The notes under the pieces are model-generated. The model made no database searches, was not told the DNA's origin, and saw only the letters and a list, made by a program, of their open reading frames with translations. Source: Sphingopyxis italica (GTDB lineage: Bacteria; Pseudomonadota; Alphaproteobacteria; Sphingomonadales; Sphingomonadaceae). Taken from it: DNA of 64,000 nucleotides. The stretch is from NCBI RefSeq assembly GCF_011926545.1, contig NZ_JAATIT010000004.1, positions 248,001-312,000 of the forward strand, read 5' to 3'. The translations under genes and the position numbers were made by a program. Shown in pieces: positions 26,185 through 35,807 of the stretch. The first letter of the stretch is position 1. The number at the start of each line of letters is the position of its first letter.

Positions 26185-26760
26185 GTGCCGCGGCGCCTTG
26201 CCCCCGACGAAAGCGCGCTGTGGAAAAAGGTCGCAGCGACGGTAAAGCCGCTCGCCAAGGCGAAGGCGCCGCTCGCGCCAGCCGCCCCGCCGACCGTCAG
26301 TCCGCCGAAACCGACTCCGCGCAGCACTGCGGCCCCCGCAGCCGCACCGCGTCCCGCGACGAAACTTCCGCCGCCGCGCCGCACGCATCAGGCGGCGACG
26401 CTCGACGGTCATTGGGACCGGCGGCTGCGCAAGGGGCTCGTCCGCCCCGATATGAGCATTGATCTCCACGGCCATACGCTGGCCTCGGCGCAGGCGCTGC
26501 TCGACGAGGCGATCGGCCGCGGCCTGATGCGCGGCGCGCGCGTGCTGCTCGTCGTCGCGGGGCGGCTGCGTCCGGGTGCCGACCGCCTGCCGATCATGCA
26601 CGGCGACCCGCGCCCGCGCGGCGCGATCCGCGCCTCGCTCCCCGACTGGCTTGGCTTTTCGCCCCACGCCGACCAGATCGTCGCGCTCCGCCCCGCGCAC
26701 ATCAGCCATGGCGGTGCGGGAGCGGTTTATGTGATTTTGCGCCGCGCCAGAGAAGATTAG
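26185..26760 (+). CDS. Smr domain-containing protein
   Basis: A 191-residue protein. The first 75 residues are a Pro/Ala-rich, basic, probably disordered region. The C-terminal Smr domain has the SIDLHGHTLASAQALLDEAI signature and VLLVVAGRL, then HADQIVALRPAHISHGGAGAVYVILRR. Smr domains act as DNA or RNA nicking endonucleases or ribosome-associated factors in some proteins; the role here is unknown. It starts with GTG one base after the mltA stop. Its stop overlaps the convergent dapE stop by four bases. Confidence 0.85.
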   Translation: MPRRLAPDESALWKKVAATVKPLAKAKAPLAPAAPPTVSPPKPTPRSTAAPAAAPRPATKLPPPRRTHQAATLDGHWDRRLRKGLVRPDMSIDLHGHTLASAQALLDEAIGRGLMRGARVLLVVAGRLRPGADRLPIMHGDPRPRGAIRASLPDWLGFSPHADQIVALRPAHISHGGAGAVYVILRRARED

Positions 26761-27890
26761 GCGAAGGCGCGCACCAATATCCCGCGATAAATGGCGGTCA
26801 GCGTGCGCAAATCCTCCACCGCCACCGCCTCGTCGAGCTTGTGCATCGTCGCATTGGTCAGCCCGAATTCGACCACCGGGCACAGCGCGTGGAGGAAACG
26901 CGCGTCCGACGTGCCGCCCGTCGTCGACATTTCGGCACAAACGTCGGTCTCGGCATGGATCGCCTCGGCGACCAGTTCGGATAATTCACCCGGCGGGGTC
27001 AGAAAGGCCTCGCCCGAAATCTTGCCTAATATCTTGGCGTTCGGTTCGACGTCATGCGCGATCCGCTCGATCATCGCGACGAGGTCGGCACCGCGATGCT
27101 GGTCGTTGAAGCGGATCGACAGCCGCGCGCGCGCCGAGGCGGGGATGACGTTGGTCGCGCCGTTTCCGACCTCGACATCGGTGAATTCGATGTTCGACGG
27201 CTGGAACCAGTCATTGCCCGTATCGAGCGTCACCGCGTCGATCGCCGCCAATATCCTGACCAGCCTGGGGATCGGATTGTCGGCGAGGTGCGGGTAGGCG
27301 ACATGTCCCTGCGTGCCGCCCACGTCGATCCAGATATTGACCGACCCGCGGCGGCCGATCTTCACCATATCGCCGAGCCGGTTCACCGACGTCGGCTCGC
27401 CGACGACGATCATGTCGGGCTTCACCCCGCGCGCGTCCATATGTTCCATCAGCGCGCGCGTGCCGAAGATCGCGGGCCCCTCCTCGTCGCCGGTGATGAT
27501 CAGGCTGATCGTGCCCGCATCGACCGGCGTCGCGGCGGCGGCGGCAACGAACGCCGCGATCGAACCCTTCATGTCGACCGCGCCGCGGCCATAGAGCAAA
27601 TCGCCGCGCACTTCGGGGGCGAACGCGTCGCCCGTCCAGCCTACGCCCGGCGGCACGACGTCGAGGTGGCCCGCGAACGCGAAATGCTTCGGGCCCTTGC
27701 CCGCGCGCACCGCAAGCAGATTTTCGACCGGCCCGTCGGGCTCGATCCCGTCGATGAACCGCTCGACCGTAAAGCCCAGCGGCGTCAGCGCCGCCTCGAG
27801 CGCATCGAACACGGCGCCGGTGGCGGGGGTGACGCTCGGCGCGGCGATCAGCGTCTTGGCGAGTTCGACGGGGTCGATGGCATGGGTCAT
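26757..27890 (-). CDS. dapE: Succinyl-diaminopimelate desuccinylase
   Basis: A 377-residue M20-family metallohydrolase making LL-diaminopimelate for lysine and peptidoglycan. The metal site motifs are GHLDVVPPG (His near 74 and Asp near 76), GRGAVDMKG (Asp), TGDEEGPA (catalytic Glu pair), VGEPTSVN, and the C-terminal GLTNATMHKLDE with His. The dimerisation domain sits between, with TNVIPASARARLSIRFND. All catalytic residues are present. It converges on the Smr gene, and divergent promoters lie before the cupin gene. Confidence 0.95.
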   Translation of the reverse strand: MTHAIDPVELAKTLIAAPSVTPATGAVFDALEAALTPLGFTVERFIDGIEPDGPVENLLAVRAGKGPKHFAFAGHLDVVPPGVGWTGDAFAPEVRGDLLYGRGAVDMKGSIAAFVAAAAATPVDAGTISLIITGDEEGPAIFGTRALMEHMDARGVKPDMIVVGEPTSVNRLGDMVKIGRRGSVNIWIDVGGTQGHVAYPHLADNPIPRLVRILAAIDAVTLDTGNDWFQPSNIEFTDVEVGNGATNVIPASARARLSIRFNDQHRGADLVAMIERIAHDVEPNAKILGKISGEAFLTPPGELSELVAEAIHAETDVCAEMSTTGGTSDARFLHALCPVVEFGLTNATMHKLDEAVAVEDLRTLTAIYRGILVRAFA

Positions 27891-27986
27891 GCCGCCCCCT
27901 TACTCCTTCGCGGCGCGCCAAGTCGAGGCTTTGCATCGCGCGCCCTTTATGCGAAACAAAGGAGGAACAAGCTCACGAGGACCGCC

Positions 27987-28454
27987 ATGCCCAAGCTCGA
28001 TCTCGATGCGATCCCGCAAACCAACACGACGGGCTATCCCGCGCCCTATGATGCGCCCGTGCAGGGCCGCTGGTATCGCCGTCTCGCGCCGGCGACAGGC
28101 CTCAGCGATTTCGCCGCCAGTCACGTGGTGCTCAAACCCGGCGCTTGGTCGTCGCAGCGCCACTGGCACGACGGCGAGGACGAGATGCTCGTGATGATAT
28201 CGGGCGAGGCGGTGCTCGTCGAGGATGACAGCCGCTGGCCGATGCGCGCGGGCGATATCGCGGTGTGGCCGAAGGGCAGTACCAACGGCCATCATCTGAT
28301 CAACGAATCGGACGCCGACTGCGTCTTCGTCGCGCTTGGCGGCGGCAAGGCGCACGATACCGGCGGCGGCTATTCGGACATCGACATGCTCTTCACGCCC
28401 GACGGTTATTTCCACAAGGATGGCACGCCTTATCCGACGTCGCGGATACCTTGA
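27987..28454 (+). CDS. Cupin domain protein
   Basis: A 155-residue single-domain cupin. VLKPGAWSSQRHWHDGEDEMLVMISGEAVLVED contains the cupin 1 motif with His-x-His and Glu, and MRAGDIAVWPKGSTNGHHLINES gives cupin 2 with His, so a metal site is plausible. It resembles proteins annotated as cupins of unknown substrate in proteobacteria. ATG 27987 has GAGG six bases upstream. A longer reading frame upstream is antisense to dapE and rejected. Confidence 0.8.
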   Translation: MPKLDLDAIPQTNTTGYPAPYDAPVQGRWYRRLAPATGLSDFAASHVVLKPGAWSSQRHWHDGEDEMLVMISGEAVLVEDDSRWPMRAGDIAVWPKGSTNGHHLINESDADCVFVALGGGKAHDTGGGYSDIDMLFTPDGYFHKDGTPYPTSRIP

Positions 28455-28487
28455 TTGGGGAGGCTGCGGTGGAGGGCAGCCGTTACC

Positions 28488-28624
28488 GATCCTCCCTGTG
28501 GCGAAGCCATGGGGAGGTGGCAGCGCGAAGCGCTGACGAAGGGGCTATGACGCGAGGTTGCTGCCCCTCCACCATCGCCTGCGGCGACGGTGCCCCTCCC
28601 CATCGCTTCGCGACAGGGAGGATC
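28488..28624. repeat. Long inverted repeat element in the cupin-sdhC gap
   Basis: Left arm 28488-28517 and right arm 28595-28624 are 30 bases each with 28 complementary positions; the left starts GATCCTCCCTGTGGCGAAGC and the right ends with its complement. The 77-base centre has further CCCTCC/GGGAGG-like blocks (CTGCCCCTCC, GGTGCCCCTCCCC). This fills most of the 300-base gap; the remaining 28625-28755 should hold the sdhC promoter, but I see no clear -35/-10 pair. Confidence 0.75.
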
Positions 28625-28755
28625 AAGTGAATTGCCGGTCGGATACGCCGCCCAACCCAAGCTTTTATTCCCCCATGCTCCTAAGCAATTGCATATCGCG
28701 GCGGGAAGGCTTAACCGGCGGCGCATCGACCGTTTAGAGTCAAGACAGGGCTGAT

Positions 28756-29205
28756 ATGGCTGGCAATGAACCAAGCGCGCGTCCGCGCTCCCCGCATCTG
28801 CAGGTGTATAAATGGACCCCCGCGATGGCGGTTTCCATCTTCCACCGCGTCACCGGCGACGGCCTCGCGATCGTCGGCGGACTGATGTTCCTCTGGTGGC
28901 TCGGCGCGCTCGCCGCGGGGCCTGACGCCTATGCGGCTTTCCTCGCCTGCGTGTGGCACGATCCCAGCCCCGAAATCAGCACCTTGCACCAAGTCACCAA
29001 TGTCCTTGGCAAGGTCGTGCTGATCGGGCTGAGCTGGGCTTTTTTCCAGCATCTCTTCTCGGGCCTGCGTCACCTCGTGCTCGACACCGGCGCGGGTTAT
29101 GAGCTCAAGACCAACAAGCTCTGGTCGATCCTCGTTTTCGTCGGCTCGCTGACCGCGACCGCCGCCGTCTGGCTCACTGTCTTTGCGGAGACGCTCAATG
29201 GGTAA
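28756..29205 (+). CDS. sdhC: Succinate dehydrogenase cytochrome b556 subunit
   Basis: A 149-residue membrane anchor of complex II. RPRSPHLQVYKWTPAMAVSIFHRVTGDGL contains the SPH...SI.HR.TG signature, and the second signature HLFSGLRHLVLDTGAGYE carries the haem-ligand His. Three TM helices are visible. It overlaps sdhD by eight bases and is the first gene of sdhC-sdhD-sdhA. Confidence 0.95.
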   Translation: MAGNEPSARPRSPHLQVYKWTPAMAVSIFHRVTGDGLAIVGGLMFLWWLGALAAGPDAYAAFLACVWHDPSPEISTLHQVTNVLGKVVLIGLSWAFFQHLFSGLRHLVLDTGAGYELKTNKLWSILVFVGSLTATAAVWLTVFAETLNG

Positions 29206-29602
29206 TGGAACGCGTCTCGGCCGCGTGCGCGGGCTTGGCTCGTCGCAGCACGGCTCGCACCACTGGATCCAGCAGCGCCTGACCGCGCTCGGCAACGTCC
29301 TGCTCGTCACCTGGTTCGTCGTCTCGATGTTCCGCCTGCCGCTCGGCGATCACGCCGCGGTGCTGAGCTGGGCATCGAACCCGACGGTCGCGCTCGCGCT
29401 GATCCTGATGGTCGCCAACGTCTTCTGGCACCTGCGCCTCGGCCTGCAGGTGATGATCGAGGACTATGTCCATGGCGAGGCGACGAAGATTCTCGCGCTC
29501 GTCCTTCTCAACTTCTACGCGATCGGCGGCGCCGCCTACGGCATCTTCGCCATCATCCGCATCGCGCTCGCGCCCACCGCGCTCGGCCCGGGGGGCATGT
29601 AA
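29198..29602 (+). CDS. sdhD: Succinate dehydrogenase hydrophobic membrane anchor protein
   Basis: A 134-residue second anchor subunit with three TM helices ([42 protein letters not shown], and [21 protein letters not shown]). [15 protein letters not shown] matches the SdhD quinone/haem region. ATG 29198 ([19 protein letters not shown]) lies inside the sdhC end, so translation is coupled. The preceding in-frame ATG-like starts are inside sdhC. Confidence 0.92.
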   Translation: MGNGTRLGRVRGLGSSQHGSHHWIQQRLTALGNVLLVTWFVVSMFRLPLGDHAAVLSWASNPTVALALILMVANVFWHLRLGLQVMIEDYVHGEATKILALVLLNFYAIGGAAYGIFAIIRIALAPTALGPGGM

Positions 29603-29603
29603 G

Positions 29604-31406
29604 ATGACCGAAGCCTACAAGATCATCGACCATAGCTATGACACCGTCGTCGTCGGCGCCGGCGGATCGGGCCTGCGCGCCACGATGGGCAGCGCCGAAG
29701 CGGGGCTGAAGACCGCCTGCATCACCAAGGTGTTCCCGACGCGCAGCCACACCGTCGCGGCGCAGGGCGGCATCGCCGCCAGCCTCGGCAACAATTCGCC
29801 CGACCATTGGCAATGGCATATGTACGACACCGTCAAGGGCTCCGACTGGCTCGGCGACCAGGACGCGATCGAATATATGGTGCGCGAGGCGCCGGCCGCG
29901 GTCTACGAACTCGAACATGCCGGCGTGCCGTTCAGCCGCAACGCCGACGGCACCATCTATCAGCGCCCGTTCGGCGGCCACATGCAGAATATGGGCGAAG
30001 GCCCGCCGGTGCAGCGCACCGCCGCTGCGGCCGACCGCACCGGCCACGCGATGCTGCACGCGCTCTATCAGCAGTCGCTGAAATATGACGCCGACTTCTT
30101 CGTCGAATATTTCGCGCTCGACCTGATCATGGAAGACGGGGCCTGCCGCGGCGTCATCGCGATGTGCCTCGAAGACGGCAGCATTCACCGCTTCCGCAGC
30201 CAGGCCGTTGTGCTGGCGACGGGCGGCTACGGCCGCACCTATTTCACCGCGACCTCGGCGCACACCTGCACCGGCGACGGCGGCGGCATGGTGCTGCGCG
30301 CCGGCCTGCCGCTGCAGGACATGGAATTCGTCCAGTTCCACCCGACCGGCATCTATGGCGCGGGCGTGCTGATCACCGAAGGCGCGCGCGGCGAGGGCGG
30401 TTACCTCACCAACTCCGAAGGCGAGCGGTTCATGGAACGCTATGCCCCGTCGGCGAAGGATCTCGCATCGCGCGACGTCGTCTCGCGCTCGATGGCGCTC
30501 GAAATCCGCGAAGGCCGCGGCGTCGGCCCGGACAAAGACCATATCTTCCTGCACCTCGACCATATCGATCCCGCGGTGCTGGCCGAGCGTCTGCCCGGTA
30601 TCACCGAGAGCGGCAAGATTTTTGCGGGCGTCGACCTGACGCGCCAGCCGCTCCCGGTCGTGCCGACGGTGCATTACAATATGGGGGGCATCCCCTGTAA
30701 CTATCATGGCGAAGTCGTCACGCTCGGCAAGGACGGTCCCGACACCGTCGTCCCCGGCCTGTTCGCGGTCGGCGAAGCGGCGTGCGTGTCGGTGCACGGG
30801 GCGAACCGTCTCGGCTCGAACAGCCTGATCGACCTCGTCGTCTTCGGCCGCGCGACCGGCCATCGCCTCAAGGAAATCCTGACCCCCGGCGCGGCGCAGC
30901 AGCCGCTGCCCAAGGACAGCGCCGACCTCGCGCTCGCGCGCCTCGACCATTTCCGGGGCGCCAATGGCGGCTCGCCGACCGCGGAAATCCGCACCGAGAT
31001 GCAGCGCGCGATGTCGCAGCACGCCGCGGTGTTCCGCACCGACGAACTGATGGCCGAGGGCAAGGAAAAGCTGACCAAGACCTATCAGCGGATGAACGAC
31101 ATTCACGTCACCGACCGCAGCCTGATCTGGAACACCGACCTCATCGAAACGCTCGAGCTCGACAATTTGATCAGCCAGGCGACGGTGACGATGCACTCGG
31201 CCTTCAACCGCAAGGAAAGCCGCGGCGCCCACGCGCACGAGGATTTCCCCAATCGCGACGATGCGAACTGGATGAAGCACACGATCAGCTGGTTCGACGG
31301 CTGGGGTGGAAAGGGCGGCGGCGTCCGCCTCGATTACCGCCCGGTCCACGAATATACGCTGTCCGACGACGTCGAATATATCAAGCCGAAGGCGCGGGTT
31401 TATTGA
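29604..31406 (+). CDS. sdhA: Succinate dehydrogenase flavoprotein subunit
   Basis: A 600-residue flavoprotein oxidising succinate to fumarate. [15 protein letters not shown] is the dinucleotide-binding loop, and [13 protein letters not shown] holds the His (near 49) covalently bound to [30 protein letters not shown] and [21 protein letters not shown] give active-site residues; the C-terminal [20 protein letters not shown] is standard. sdhB, the iron-sulfur subunit, does not follow: the next gene is on the opposite strand, 24 bases after the stop. Confidence 0.97.
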   Translation: MTEAYKIIDHSYDTVVVGAGGSGLRATMGSAEAGLKTACITKVFPTRSHTVAAQGGIAASLGNNSPDHWQWHMYDTVKGSDWLGDQDAIEYMVREAPAAVYELEHAGVPFSRNADGTIYQRPFGGHMQNMGEGPPVQRTAAAADRTGHAMLHALYQQSLKYDADFFVEYFALDLIMEDGACRGVIAMCLEDGSIHRFRSQAVVLATGGYGRTYFTATSAHTCTGDGGGMVLRAGLPLQDMEFVQFHPTGIYGAGVLITEGARGEGGYLTNSEGERFMERYAPSAKDLASRDVVSRSMALEIREGRGVGPDKDHIFLHLDHIDPAVLAERLPGITESGKIFAGVDLTRQPLPVVPTVHYNMGGIPCNYHGEVVTLGKDGPDTVVPGLFAVGEAACVSVHGANRLGSNSLIDLVVFGRATGHRLKEILTPGAAQQPLPKDSADLALARLDHFRGANGGSPTAEIRTEMQRAMSQHAAVFRTDELMAEGKEKLTKTYQRMNDIHVTDRSLIWNTDLIETLELDNLISQATVTMHSAFNRKESRGAHAHEDFPNRDDANWMKHTISWFDGWGGKGGGVRLDYRPVHEYTLSDDVEYIKPKARVY

Positions 31407-31430
31407 TCCGCGCCGGGCGGCCGTTCGGGC

Positions 31431-31724
31431 TCAGTCCCCGAACAGGCTGCGCACCGGGTTGATGTCGGAAAAGGGCACGTCGACGTCGTTGCCCATGATC
31501 CACAATTTCTGGCACGCGATGGCAAAGAACATCACCGCGATCGTCCACACGATGAAGGTCTTGCGCGCGATCCAGCGGCGTTCGGCCTCTTCGGCCGCGG
31601 CGCGGGCCTTGTAGTCGATGCCAAGCTCGCCTTCGAATTCGGCGACGAGCTGCGCGCGCCGGGTACGCGAAATATTCGCGATACTCGCGCCCCCCTCACC
31701 GCTTGTCGATCGGCCTTTTGCCAT
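31431..31724 (-). CDS. Small single-TM protein of unknown function
   Basis: A 97-residue protein. A charged N-terminal half with SIANISRTRRAQLVAEFEGELGIDYKARAAAEEAERRW is followed by one TM helix (FIVWTIAVMFFAIACQKLWIM, residues about 57-77) and a short acidic tail NDVDVPFSDINPVRSLFGD. I recognise no family. It converges on sdhA. The clean reading frame, ATG start and balanced composition argue for a real gene. Confidence 0.65.
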   Translation of the reverse strand: MAKGRSTSGEGGASIANISRTRRAQLVAEFEGELGIDYKARAAAEEAERRWIARKTFIVWTIAVMFFAIACQKLWIMGNDVDVPFSDINPVRSLFGD

Positions 31725-31784
31725 GATCCACCCTGGCCCAGCTAGTCCTGGGCCGGGCTATAACGCCGAGCCCCTGCCAATTGG

Positions 31785-32078
31785 TTAACCCGGCGCTATC
31801 GGCCCGCCCGCAATTCCGATCAGCTTGATGCGTACCGTCGCGCCGCGAAGCAGCGTCAGGTCGCGCGGCGGGCGGCCGAGCGCGGCGGCGAGCAGGCGCA
31901 GCACGGCGCCGTTCGCAGCGCCGTCGGCGGGCGGTGCGGTCACGCGAATTTGCACGCTTTCGCCATCGACGCGGATTTCGTCGCGGCGCGCGCCGGGCGT
32001 CACCCGCACCTCGATCCGTCCCGACGCGGCGAGCGCGCGCAGCGCCTCGGTCAGCGCCGGATCGGGCCGATATTTCAG
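31785..32078 (-). CDS. DUF167 (YggU-like) family protein
   Basis: A small protein with the DUF167 core VRVTPGARRDEI, VQIRVTAPPADGAANGAVLRLLAAALGRP and LRGATVRIKLIGI; the usual length is 75-100 residues. No ATG, GTG or TTG fits the full domain: the frame upstream reads RPDPALTEALRALAASGRIE, like family N-termini, and the best start is a CTG at 32078 overlapping the qor stop (CTGA). The alternative GTG at 32009 would drop the first strand. The function of the family is unknown. Confidence 0.7.
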   Translation of the reverse strand: MKYRPDPALTEALRALAASGRIEVRVTPGARRDEIRVDGESVQIRVTAPPADGAANGAVLRLLAAALGRPPRDLTLLRGATVRIKLIGIAGGPIAPG

Positions 32079-33070
32079 AGCGTGACGACCAGCTTGCCGA
32101 CCGCGGTGCGGTCGCCGAGCTTGGCGATCGCCTTGCCGCCGTCGGCGAGGGCAAAGCTTTCGGTGACGCGCGGCTTGATCTTGCCCTGTTCCCACAGCTG
32201 GAACAGCCGCGCGATATTGGCGCGATTGCGCACCGGCTCGCGTGCGACGAAAGCGCCCCAGAAGACGCCCGCGACGTCGCAGCTTTTGAGCAAGGTCAGG
32301 TTGAGCGGCAGGCGCGGGATGCCCGCGGGGAAGCCGACGACGAGATAGCGGCCCTCCCATGCGATCGAGCGCAGCGCGGGCTCGGCATAGTCGCCGCCGA
32401 CCGCGTCGTAGACGAGGTTCGCGCCATTCGGGCCGACAGCCTCTTTGAACTTGTTCGCGAGCTCCTTCGACTGATCCTTGTCGAACGGCTGGCGGCCGTA
32501 AACCACGACCTCGTCGGCGCCTGCCGCCCGTGCGATCCCGGCCTTTTCCTCGCTCGACACGCCAGCGACGACGCGCGCGCCGAACGCCTTGCCCAATTCG
32601 ACCGCCGCGATGCCGACGCCGCCCGATGCGCCGAGCACGAGCAACGTGTCGCCCTCGCCGATATGGCCGCGATCGACGAGCGCGTGGATGCTGGTGCCAT
32701 AGGTCATCAGCAGCGACGCGCCCTCGGCGAAATCATGCGCTTCGGGCAAATGATAGACATTGTGCACCGACACGGCGACGGCTTCGGACATGCCGCCATT
32801 GCCGCAGCCCGCGATCACGCGGTCGCCGACCTTGAATTCGGTCACGCCCTCGCCGACTTCGGCCACCAGGCCGGCGACCTCGCCGCCGGGGGCAAAGGGG
32901 CGTTCGGGGCGGAACTGATATTTATCCTCGATGATCAGCACGTCGGGGAAGTTGACCGCGCAGGCCTTCACGTCGATCACGATCTGGCCCTTGCCCGCAC
33001 TCGGGCGCGGCAGTTCGCCCAGCTGGAGCGTTTCGGGGCCGCCGGTGGCGGTCGACAAGAGAGCCTTCAT
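32075..33070 (-). CDS. NADPH:quinone oxidoreductase (zinc-independent MDR family)
   Basis: A 331-residue medium-chain reductase-like protein. The GroES-like N-terminal domain has VNFPDVLIIEDKYQFRP and GGEVAGLVAEVGEGVTEFKVGDRV; the Rossmann domain has LLVLGASGGVGIAAVELGKAFGARV (near 145) and VYDAVGGDYAEPALRSI. The catalytic zinc Cys/His set of alcohol dehydrogenases is absent, fitting a quinone or enone reductase. ATG 33070 is preferred over the adjacent ATG 33073 for spacing to GAGGAG. It follows leuD on the same strand after 31 bases. Confidence 0.9.
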   Translation of the reverse strand: MKALLSTATGGPETLQLGELPRPSAGKGQIVIDVKACAVNFPDVLIIEDKYQFRPERPFAPGGEVAGLVAEVGEGVTEFKVGDRVIAGCGNGGMSEAVAVSVHNVYHLPEAHDFAEGASLLMTYGTSIHALVDRGHIGEGDTLLVLGASGGVGIAAVELGKAFGARVVAGVSSEEKAGIARAAGADEVVVYGRQPFDKDQSKELANKFKEAVGPNGANLVYDAVGGDYAEPALRSIAWEGRYLVVGFPAGIPRLPLNLTLLKSCDVAGVFWGAFVAREPVRNRANIARLFQLWEQGKIKPRVTESFALADGGKAIAKLGDRTAVGKLVVTL

Positions 33071-33101
33071 CATCTTCTCCTCTGTGGTGTTCGTTGAGCC
33101 C

Positions 33102-33692
33102 TTAAGCCGCCGGGCGCATCCACGGCCGATCCGCATCGAGCTGCCGCTCATAGGCGCCGATCGCCGCGTCGCTCTTTTCGGTCAGCGAAATCTCGTCGAG
33201 CCCTTCGAGCAGGCACATCTTGCGGAACGGGTCGATCTCGAAGGTGAAGCGGTCCTGGAACTGCGTCGTTACCGTCTGATGCTCGAGGTCGACGAACACC
33301 GGGTCGGTCGCCGCGACCTCCATCAACCGGTCGATCGCCGCCTGCGGCAGCACCACCGGGAGGATGCCGTTCTTCACCGCATTGCCCGAGAAAATGTCCG
33401 AGTAGGAAGGCGCGATGACGACGCGGATGCCGAGGTCGCCGAGCGCCCACGCCGCATGCTCGCGGCTCGACCCGCAACCGAAATTGTCGCCCGCGATCAG
33501 GATCGGCGCGCCTTTATACTCGGCGCTGTCGAACAGATTGTCGGGATCGGCGCGGATCGCTTCGAACGCGCCGCGTCCCATGCCCTCGCGCGTCGTCGTC
33601 TTCAGCCAGTGCGCGGGGATGATCACGTCGGTGTCGACATTCTTGAGCCCGAACGGGATCGCGCGGCCTTCCACCTTGTCGAGCGGGGTCAT
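33102..33692 (-). CDS. leuD: 3-isopropylmalate dehydratase small subunit
   Basis: A 196-residue small subunit of isopropylmalate isomerase in leucine synthesis. [16 protein letters not shown] and the [34 protein letters not shown] block are the LeuD swivel-domain signatures. The start [14 protein letters not shown] at 33692 overlaps the leuC stop (ATGA). A longer in-frame extension upstream is Arg/Gly-rich and lies inside leuC. Confidence 0.96.
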   Translation of the reverse strand: MTPLDKVEGRAIPFGLKNVDTDVIIPAHWLKTTTREGMGRGAFEAIRADPDNLFDSAEYKGAPILIAGDNFGCGSSREHAAWALGDLGIRVVIAPSYSDIFSGNAVKNGILPVVLPQAAIDRLMEVAATDPVFVDLEHQTVTTQFQDRFTFEIDPFRKMCLLEGLDEISLTEKSDAAIGAYERQLDADRPWMRPAA

Positions 33693-35119
33693 GCCATCAG
33701 CTCCCGCACGTCGGTGAGCTTGCCGGTGACCGCCGCCGCAGCCGCCATCGCCGGGCTGACGAGGTGGGTGCGCGAACCGGGACCCTGACGGCCGACGAAA
33801 TTGCGGTTGCTCGTCGACGCGCAGCGTTCGCCCGCGGGCACCTTGTCGGGGTTCATCGCGAGACACGCCGAACAGCCCGGCTCACGCCATTCGAGGCCCG
33901 CGTCGGTGAAGATGCGGTCGAGTCCCTCGGCCTCGGCCTGCGCTTTCACCAGCCCCGATCCGGGGACGACGATCGCCCATTTGACGTTATCGGCCTTGTG
34001 ACGGCCCTTGATCACCGCCGCGGCGGCGCGCAGATCCTCGATCCGGCTGTTTGTGCAGCTGCCGATGAAGATATTCTCGATCGGTACGTCCTGCATCCGC
34101 GTGCCGGGTTCAAGGCCCATATAGGCGAGCGACTTGGCGGCCGCGGTCTGCTTCGACGGATCGGCGAAGCTGCCGGGCGCAGGCACAACGCCGGTGATCG
34201 GAACGACATCCTCGGGGCTGGTGCCCCAGGTGACGCTCGGCGCGATGGCGGCGGCGTCGATGAGGACGATCTTGTCATAGGTGGCGCCCGGATCGGTCGC
34301 GAGGCTTTTCCAGTAAGCAACCGCGGCGTCCCAGTCGGCGCCCTTCGGTGCGTAGGGGCGGCCCTTGATGTAATCGAACGTCACCTCGTCGGGCGCGATC
34401 AATCCCGCGCGCGCGCCGCCCTCGATCGCCATATTGCTGACGGTCAGCCGGCCTTCGACCGACAGCGCGCGGATCGCGCTGCCCGTATATTCGATGACAT
34501 GGCCGGTGCCCCCGGCCGCGCCGATGACGCCGGTGATGTGGAGGATGATGTCCTTCGCCGACACGCCGGGGCCGACTTCGCCCTCGACGCGCACTTCCAT
34601 CGTCTTTGCGGGCTGGAGCAGCAGGGTCTGCGTCGCGAGCACATGCTCGACCTCGCTCGTCCCGATCCCGAAGGCGAGCGCGCCGATGCCGCCATGGCAG
34701 GCGGTGTGGCTGTCGCCGCAGACGATCGTCGTGCCGGGCAGCGAAAAGCCCTGCTCGGGACCGACGACATGGACGATACCCTGCTCGGGCGCGACCGCGT
34801 CGATGTAGCGGATGCCATATTCGGGCGCGTTCTTCTCGAGCGCCGCCAATTGCGCGGCGCTTTCGGCGTCGGCGATCGGCAGGCGGTTGCCCGCCGCGTC
34901 GAGCCGCGCCGTCGTCGGCACATTATGGTCGGGCACCGCGAGCGTCAGGTCGGGGCGGCGCACCGTGCGGCCGCTCGCGCGAAGCCCGGCGAACGCCTGC
35001 GGGCTGGTGACTTCATGGACGAGGTGGCGGTCGATGAAGATCAGGGCGGTGCCGTCGGGGCGCTGTTCGACGACATGCGCGTCCCAGATTTTCTCGTAAA
35101 GGGTGCGGGGCCGAGTCAT
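33689..35119 (-). CDS. leuC: 3-isopropylmalate dehydratase large subunit
   Basis: A 476-residue aconitase-family subunit. Iron-sulfur ligands are in [13 protein letters not shown] and in the [12 protein letters not shown] pair. [31 protein letters not shown] and the N-terminal [13 protein letters not shown] are family hallmarks. ATG 35119 ([12 protein letters not shown]) is chosen over a GTG three codons upstream. leuC-leuD-qor-DUF167 are closely spaced or overlapping and probably co-transcribed; leuA/leuB are not in the window. Confidence 0.97.
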   Translation of the reverse strand: MTRPRTLYEKIWDAHVVEQRPDGTALIFIDRHLVHEVTSPQAFAGLRASGRTVRRPDLTLAVPDHNVPTTARLDAAGNRLPIADAESAAQLAALEKNAPEYGIRYIDAVAPEQGIVHVVGPEQGFSLPGTTIVCGDSHTACHGGIGALAFGIGTSEVEHVLATQTLLLQPAKTMEVRVEGEVGPGVSAKDIILHITGVIGAAGGTGHVIEYTGSAIRALSVEGRLTVSNMAIEGGARAGLIAPDEVTFDYIKGRPYAPKGADWDAAVAYWKSLATDPGATYDKIVLIDAAAIAPSVTWGTSPEDVVPITGVVPAPGSFADPSKQTAAAKSLAYMGLEPGTRMQDVPIENIFIGSCTNSRIEDLRAAAAVIKGRHKADNVKWAIVVPGSGLVKAQAEAEGLDRIFTDAGLEWREPGCSACLAMNPDKVPAGERCASTSNRNFVGRQGPGSRTHLVSPAMAAAAAVTGKLTDVRELMA

Positions 35120-35208
35120 GCGGTCCACTTACGCCAGTCGCATAACAATGCAAGCGAGTGGGACACGAAAACGCAATTTTCGGTCGCGTGGGCTTTCGCT
35201 GTTCTGGC

Positions 35209-35245
35209 CCTTCGTCACCCCGGACTTGATCCGGGATGACGAAGG
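35209..35245. repeat. Short palindromic intergenic element
   Basis: The outer arms CCTTCGTCA/TGACGAAGG are perfect, with inner CCCCGGA/TCCGGGA arms around CTTGA. It lies between the divergent leuC and crtZ genes. The GTCA-CCCCGG architecture recalls the element at 63226-63283. Confidence 0.7.
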
Positions 35246-35288
35246 AGGAGTGGTGGCATCGCTAGCGCAACAAGCCTATAATCCCCCC

Positions 35289-35807
35289 ATGTCGACGCCC
35301 GCCATCCTCGCGCTCATCCTTGCCACCGTCGTGGCGATGGAGGGCGTCGCCTGGGCGAGCCACAAATATATCATGCACGGCTTCGGCTGGGCGTGGCACC
35401 GCGACCATCACGAGCCGCACGATCATATGTTCGAAAAGAACGACCTGTTCGCCATCGTCGGCGCCGCGATGAGCATCTCGATGTTCGTCATCGGCAGTCC
35501 GATGATCCTCGGCGCCTCGGCGTGGGAGCCGGGGACGTGGATCGGGCTCGGCATCCTCCTTTACGGCATCATCTATACGCTGGTGCACGACGGGCTCGTC
35601 CATCAGCGTTACTTCCGCTGGGTGCCGCGACGCGGCTATGCGAAGCGGCTGGTGCAGGCGCACAAGCTCCACCATGCGACGCTCGGCAAGGAAGGCGGGG
35701 TGAGTTTCGGCTTCGTCTTCGCGCGCGATCCGGCGAAGCTGAAAGCCGAACTCAAGGCGCAGCGCGAAGCGGGGATCGCGGTGGTGCGCGAGGCGCTCGC
35801 CGATTAA
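35289..35807 (+). CDS. crtZ: Beta-carotene hydroxylase
   Basis: A 172-residue di-iron membrane hydroxylase adding 3-OH to beta-ionone rings (zeaxanthin synthesis). The histidine boxes are HKYIMHG, HRDHHEPHDH, HDGLVHQRY and HKLHHATLG, in the fatty-acid-hydroxylase order. There are three to four hydrophobic segments. ATG 35289 begins MSTPAILALILATVVAMEG. It stands alone; other carotenoid genes are not in the window. Its TAA stop overlaps the convergent GST gene. Confidence 0.92.
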   Translation: MSTPAILALILATVVAMEGVAWASHKYIMHGFGWAWHRDHHEPHDHMFEKNDLFAIVGAAMSISMFVIGSPMILGASAWEPGTWIGLGILLYGIIYTLVHDGLVHQRYFRWVPRRGYAKRLVQAHKLHHATLGKEGGVSFGFVFARDPAKLKAELKAQREAGIAVVREALAD

